Assembly: GCA_017416885.1 (NCBI GenBank)
Contig: JAFQAM010000101.1
Span: 1-9,140, forward strand
Origin: Clostridia bacterium
GTDB taxonomy: Bacteria > Bacillota > Clostridia > Oscillospirales > CAG-272
Reading direction: 5' to 3'
Length of the DNA stretch: 9,140 bases
Within the stretch, counting starts at the first letter, position 1, and each line of letters starts with the position of its first letter. The notes below the pieces were generated by a model that was given only the letters and a program-made list of their open reading frames with translations, did not search any database and was not told the origin of the DNA. The translations under genes were made by a program, and so were the position numbers. Positions 6,599 through 9,140 of the stretch are shown here, piece after piece.

Positions 6599-7084
6599 AT
6601 GATCATTTTCGAATCACAAAAACCAAGCTTACTGGATTTGAATTTTTTTGGAGTTTTTATTTTAATTTTGTTTTTAATAGTGGATTTATTATTCATATTT
6701 AAAGGTTATACTTTAATAAAAAAACGCTCAGAAAGGCCGCATAAAAGAATGCTTGGTTCATTGCCCGCAATCGTACTATCCGTAATTGTTGTAATAATGT
6801 TTGTTTCCATCATATATAATAAAATTTGGGATAGAAATCTATACAACTCATATATTAATGGTGAGGCGAAAATTGTTCAAGGATATGTTGAGGATTTTTC
6901 TCCTGCACCTAAAACCGGGCATGCCCCAACAAAGTTTATGGTTGATGGTTTAGAATTTTCATGTTATCACGAAGATGACACAAAATTATATTATACTCAG
7001 GCAATTTACGATCTTAAAGAAGGACAGACAGTAAAAATATGGTATATTGATAATCATATTATGAAATTAGAAGTATATGATTAG
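6599..7084 (+). CDS. Membrane protein with two helices and a C-terminal beta-rich domain, function unknown
   Basis: A 161-aa protein. Helices lie at about residues 15-36 and 54-73, separated by a basic loop (KKRSERPHKR). A soluble domain follows at 88-159 with the pattern GYVEDFSPAP-x-GH, F-x-VDGLEFSCYHEDD, KEGQTVKIWYIDN and a final hydrophobic strand. This looks like a small beta-barrel whose 'VEDF.P.P..GH ... F.V.G..F ... V.I.Y.DN.I..L' pattern I associate with unnamed proteins of gut Firmicutes. The start ATG has AAGGAGG four bases upstream and a good promoter further up. It is flanked on both sides by REP-like repeats. The function is not known; an immunity or envelope role would fit the neighbours but is not shown. 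Confidence 0.78.
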   Translation: MIIFESQKPSLLDLNFFGVFILILFLIVDLLFIFKGYTLIKKRSERPHKRMLGSLPAIVLSVIVVIMFVSIIYNKIWDRNLYNSYINGEAKIVQGYVEDFSPAPKTGHAPTKFMVDGLEFSCYHEDDTKLYYTQAIYDLKEGQTVKIWYIDNHIMKLEVYD

Positions 7085-7114
7085 CCTACGGAAAGGTGTC
7101 GATGATCACTTGGA

Positions 7115-7143
7115 CTGACGGATGGGGATGGTTCCTTATCTCC
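7115..7143. repeat. REP-like repeat copy, degenerate
   Basis: GACGGATGGGGATGGTTCC then TTATCTCC retains the GACGG-xxGGGGA-xGGTTC skeleton of the family with several changes. It faces the intact copy at 7180-7206 as an imperfect inverted pair. The 7085-7240 spacer holds these two copies and no gene. Confidence 0.6.
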
Positions 7144-7179
7144 AATAGAAAAAACAATTAGTATTCCGTAAAAACAAAT

Positions 7180-7206
7180 GGAGACACAGAACCGTCCCCT
7201 GTCTGC
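7180..7206. repeat. REP-like repeat copy upstream of the DUF4259-like gene
   Basis: GGAGACACAGAACCGTCCCC then TGTCTGC matches 5450-5475 almost exactly. It contributes an upstream ATG (7178-7180) and nine in-frame codons to the next open frame, which misleads start prediction. Confidence 0.88.
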
Positions 7207-7230
7207 TCTTTATTATTTGAATCAGTACTT

Positions 7231-7236
7231 AGGAGG
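7231..7236 (+). promoter_or_regulatory. Ribosome binding site that decides the DUF4259-like start
   Basis: A perfect AGGAGG lies 4 nt before the ATG at 7241-7243, where the conserved MGTWGTG begins, and only 1 nt before the alternative ATG at 7238. The ATG at 7178 lies inside a repeat and has no such site. Confidence 0.82.
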
Positions 7237-7240
7237 AATG

Positions 7241-8317
7241 ATGGGTACTTGGGGTACAGGTATAAATAGTAACGACACGGCTGCTGATGTAATAAATACT
7301 TGCCGTGAAGTGTATTCTTTTCTTTCACCAGAAGATGCAAATAAAAAAATAATGGAAGTATTTAGTGAAATTCTTTCATATGATCAAGACGATGACGAGT
7401 TGGCTAATTTTTGGTACGCACTTGCAAATTGGCAGTGGGAACATGGCGTTTTGACCGAAAAGAACAAATTAACAGTTTTGAATATGTTAAAAACCAACCG
7501 TGGTATGGATTTGTGGCTCGAGGAAGGAAATAAATCGGATATAAAAAAGCGAAAAGAAGTGTTAAATAAATTATATCTAAAATTAATATCTCCAATGCCT
7601 TTGACCGCGCTTCCAAAAGCAATATTGAAAAAACCAAAGCATAAGATTGGTGATATCATCATATTTCAAACTGTTGATTTAAATATTGACAAAGAAAATT
7701 TCGCATGGCATATAGACAGTATTTCGAAATCAAAGTATTTTAAAAATTCAAAATATAATTCGGTTGAAAAAAATTCAGTGGAATTTGATGCGCATAAAAA
7801 ATATTTGGCAATTATTTGTGTAGGAATTGAAACGGAGCCTTATTCCAAGTATTCGATAGATTTGCTACATAGTCATAGTATTTATGCATTTTATGATTAT
7901 TGTGAGAAGGAAAAGCCTACGATAGAAAAATTAAAGAAATGTGGGTTTTTACCTGCAACATACAGTAAATTTTGTCCTAATCAAAAAGGATTCATTCATA
8001 AACTTTTTTTAAGTGAAATTGATTGGACATATACTTTTACTACAATTGATCCATTTAGTTTAAATCGCTCGCAAGTACAGAATTTTGAAAAATTAAATTC
8101 AATAAATGAAAAGGAGCGATTTGATAAATTAATTGCTCAAAAGGGATATAGCAATCACTCAATTGGCATTTTCACTTTAAATGAATCTTTTCAATCATTT
8201 TTTAGAGAAAAATTGCGTTTTTCTATGTTTGATATATTAATTGATAATCTTTTAGATGGAAAAAGCAGGAATCCAGAGTTATTATCTCCCAAAGAATATA
8301 ACGACATGATATTATAG
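7241..8317 (+). CDS. DUF4259-like N-terminal domain protein with a second domain, possible immunity protein
   Basis: A 358-aa soluble protein without signal peptide or helix spans. It begins MGTWGTGINSNDTAADV, the signature opening of DUF4259-type proteins (MGxWGTGxxxNDxAAD). A helical first domain follows to about residue 120, including FWYALANWQWEHG (57-69) and NRGMDLW. From about 133 a second domain begins with KPKHKIGDIIIFQTVD, runs through a beta-strand-rich stretch (KKYLAIICVGIE), and ends in a Tyr/Phe-rich alpha/beta part to residue 358. The frame is open upstream to 7178, but those 21 codons come from a REP-like repeat and spacer; the AGGAGG and the family N-terminus set the start at 7241. 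Two-part cytosolic proteins of this kind occur among toxin-immunity loci, so an immunity role is plausible but unproven. No promoter was identified just upstream. Confidence 0.8.
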   Translation: MGTWGTGINSNDTAADVINTCREVYSFLSPEDANKKIMEVFSEILSYDQDDDELANFWYALANWQWEHGVLTEKNKLTVLNMLKTNRGMDLWLEEGNKSDIKKRKEVLNKLYLKLISPMPLTALPKAILKKPKHKIGDIIIFQTVDLNIDKENFAWHIDSISKSKYFKNSKYNSVEKNSVEFDAHKKYLAIICVGIETEPYSKYSIDLLHSHSIYAFYDYCEKEKPTIEKLKKCGFLPATYSKFCPNQKGFIHKLFLSEIDWTYTFTTIDPFSLNRSQVQNFEKLNSINEKERFDKLIAQKGYSNHSIGIFTLNESFQSFFREKLRFSMFDILIDNLLDGKSRNPELLSPKEYNDMIL

Positions 8318-8374
8318 GCGGATTGAGTACGATTCTATGTTTGGTCATAATGAAAATTCAAATATAACATAGAA

Positions 8375-8461
8375 CATGCATTAAAACAGTTTGAAAGCGA
8401 TACCATAGTTGAGTATTTTCGCAAAGAAAATTTGAGCAACTATACGGACAGTAAAGCTTAA
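8375..8461 (+). pseudogene. Orphan 3' end of a second copy of the 238-aa membrane protein gene
   Basis: The last 28 codons and stop of the gene at 4549-5265 are repeated here with two base changes. The coding frame begins abruptly: nothing in 8318-8374 resembles the rest of that gene, and there is no start codon or ribosome binding site. It is therefore a fragment left by duplication or recombination. Its stop lies 20 bp before the 99-aa membrane protein gene, hinting that this gene once followed the full-length copy directly. The 57 bp before it carry only a 9-bp inverted repeat (TTCTATGTT 8333-8341, AACATAGAA 8366-8374) that ends exactly at the junction. Confidence 0.85.
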
Positions 8462-8465
8462 TTTT
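8375..8465 (+). repeat. 91-bp direct repeat, copy B
   Basis: The partner of 5179-5269, 89 of 91 bases identical, same orientation. Together the two copies bracket the toxin remnant, three intact genes and all REP-like repeats, so recombination between them would remove exactly 3196 bp. Confidence 0.97.
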
Positions 8466-8481
8466 TTGGAGGTATATTTAA

Positions 8482-8781
8482 ATGGTTGTTTTTGAAAATT
8501 TATTAATTATATTTATCTCAGTTATTTATGCTTTATCGCTATCTTATATTGTAGAATTGAATTTTAAAATTAACAAGACAGTAAAAAGCAGTATTGAGTT
8601 AGTCCTTGCTATGGCATGTCTTACGAGTATTTATTTTACATCTGATGCTCTTGGAGCATTAAAATATGTTAAATACTCAAGCTATATTTTAATGATTTTG
8701 ATTTTATATGGAATGCCACTAATTATAAAATTCAAAAAAAGACAAAGTCAAATCCAAACAGAAGATAATAAAACCGAATAG
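8482..8781 (+). CDS. Small three-helix membrane protein, function unknown
   Basis: A 99-aa protein with hydrophobic helices at about residues 5-25, 37-55 and 64-83 and a charged, polar tail (KFKKRQSQIQTEDNKTE). The ATG at 8482 has GGAGG nine bases upstream. It is the last gene of the plus-strand block and ends 35 bp before a bidirectional terminator. No family is recognised, and I see no clear sequence similarity to the other small membrane proteins in the block beyond size and topology. Directly upstream is the orphan tail of the 238-aa gene, so it may once have formed a pair with a complete copy of that gene. No promoter is obvious, so transcription probably comes from upstream. Confidence 0.75.
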   Translation: MVVFENLLIIFISVIYALSLSYIVELNFKINKTVKSSIELVLAMACLTSIYFTSDALGALKYVKYSSYILMILILYGMPLIIKFKKRQSQIQTEDNKTE

Positions 8782-8816
8782 TTTAATTATTCAGTGGTAA
8801 GCTATTATAAATACAT

Positions 8817-8847
8817 AAAACACCAACTCGCTAAGAGTTGGTGTTTT
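8817..8847. terminator. Bidirectional rho-independent terminator
   Basis: A perfect 13-bp stem (AAAACACCAACTC 8817-8829, GAGTTGGTGTTTT 8835-8847) closes on a 5-nt loop. A T run ends the stem on both strands. It lies between the convergent 99-aa gene and the flavoprotein gene and can serve both. Confidence 0.92.
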
Positions 8848-8875
8848 ATGTTGTGATATTTTTGCTTTTTATTGA

Positions 8876-9140
8876 TTATGCTTTAGTTATTTCGTATTTG
8901 CCCATGATGTATTCATCGATGGCTTTGGCGGATGCTTTGCCTGCGCCCATGGCGAGGATGACGGTGGCTGCGCCTGTTACTGCGTCGCCGCCTGCGAATA
9001 CGCCTTCGCGTGAGGTTTTGCCGTTTGCGTCTGCTATTATGCCTCCCCAAGAATGAGTATCAAGTCCTTCGGTGGTTGATTTGATTAATGGATTAGGGGA
9101 TGTGCCAAGCGCCATTATTACGCAGTCAACATCAAGTACA
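8876..9140 (-). CDS. gltA: Glutamate synthase small-subunit type FAD oxidoreductase, C-terminal end (runs off right edge)
   Basis: The last 87 codons of a flavoprotein are visible. They read DCVIMALGTSPNPLI, then GGIIADANGKTSREGVFAGG and DAVTGAATVILAMGAGKASA. The GVFAGGD motif is the second FAD-binding segment, and GAATVILAMGAGK is the flavin-adjacent helix characteristic of the NADPH-glutamate synthase small-subunit family. This family includes stand-alone GltA of Clostridia and Archaea and the NfnB subunit of electron-bifurcating transhydrogenase. It passes electrons from NADPH through FAD and Fe-S centres. The visible end cannot separate GltA from NfnB or a related subunit; the upstream neighbour, outside the window, would tell (an NfnA/ferredoxin-NADP reductase gene favours Nfn). 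The open frame continues beyond the internal ATG at 9115, so the gene is partial rather than a 79-aa protein. Confidence 0.88.
   Translation of the reverse strand, partial: VLDVDCVIMALGTSPNPLIKSTTEGLDTHSWGGIIADANGKTSREGVFAGGDAVTGAATVILAMGAGKASAKAIDEYIMGKYEITKA

Noticed and set aside
6397..6696. Minus-strand open frame over the 6382-6598 spacer
   Set aside because: It spans a repeat, a plus-strand promoter and the start of the 161-aa gene in antisense; no ribosome binding site and no protein-like pattern.
5270..7206. CRISPR array
   Set aside because: The repeats occur in both orientations at irregular distances of tens to hundreds of bases, with genes between them, and decay in sequence; there are no uniform spacers and no cas genes.
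7178..7240. ATG at 7178 as start of the DUF4259-like gene
   Set aside because: The codons derive from a repeat and lack a ribosome binding site; AGGAGG and the conserved N-terminus place the start at 7241.
8838..9056. Plus-strand open frame opposite the flavoprotein gene
   Set aside because: It is antisense to a clearly recognisable GltA-family C-terminus and begins in the terminator arm region; no ribosome binding site.

Overview
The window looks like chromosomal DNA of a low-GC, gut-type Clostridia (Bacillota). The evidence is AT-rich intergenic DNA, strong AGGAGG-type ribosome binding sites, TTGACW-17-TATAAT promoters, and Clostridia-like proteins. No RNA gene, CRISPR array or intact transposase is visible.

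Region 1 (1-2337) is ordinary and on the minus strand. A strong promoter (2262-2290) reads a Gfo/Idh/MocA dehydrogenase, then coaE (dephospho-CoA kinase, overlapping the dehydrogenase end), then an M18 aminopeptidase that runs off the left edge. Region 2 (2301-4025) is a separate minus-strand unit. It encodes a secreted lipoprotein with four Cys-rich repeats of about 40 residues and a trypsin-like (S1C/HtrA-type) protease domain, and ends in an intrinsic terminator.

Region 3 (4112-8847) is an accessory block with every gene on the plus strand. It opens with a divergent promoter pair whose -35 boxes are an inverted repeat, and closes with a bidirectional terminator. It holds five short multi-pass membrane proteins (95, 238, 129, 161 and 99 aa), a 5'-truncated glycine-rich remnant resembling the pre-toxin region of a polymorphic toxin, and a soluble two-part protein whose N-terminus matches the DUF4259 type (MGTWGTG...ND). 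Three of the spacers contain copies of one short palindrome-forming repeat (core GACACAGAACCGTCCCCTGT and its complement). A 91-bp near-identical direct repeat, the 3' end of the 238-aa gene, brackets about 3.1 kb of the block. I read this as a decayed, recombining array of toxin-remnant and immunity-like cassettes delimited by REP-like elements. The repeats and their positions are seen directly; the immunity roles are inferred.

Region 4 (8876-9140) is the 3' end of a minus-strand glutamate-synthase small-subunit type flavoprotein (GltA/NfnB family) that runs off the right edge.
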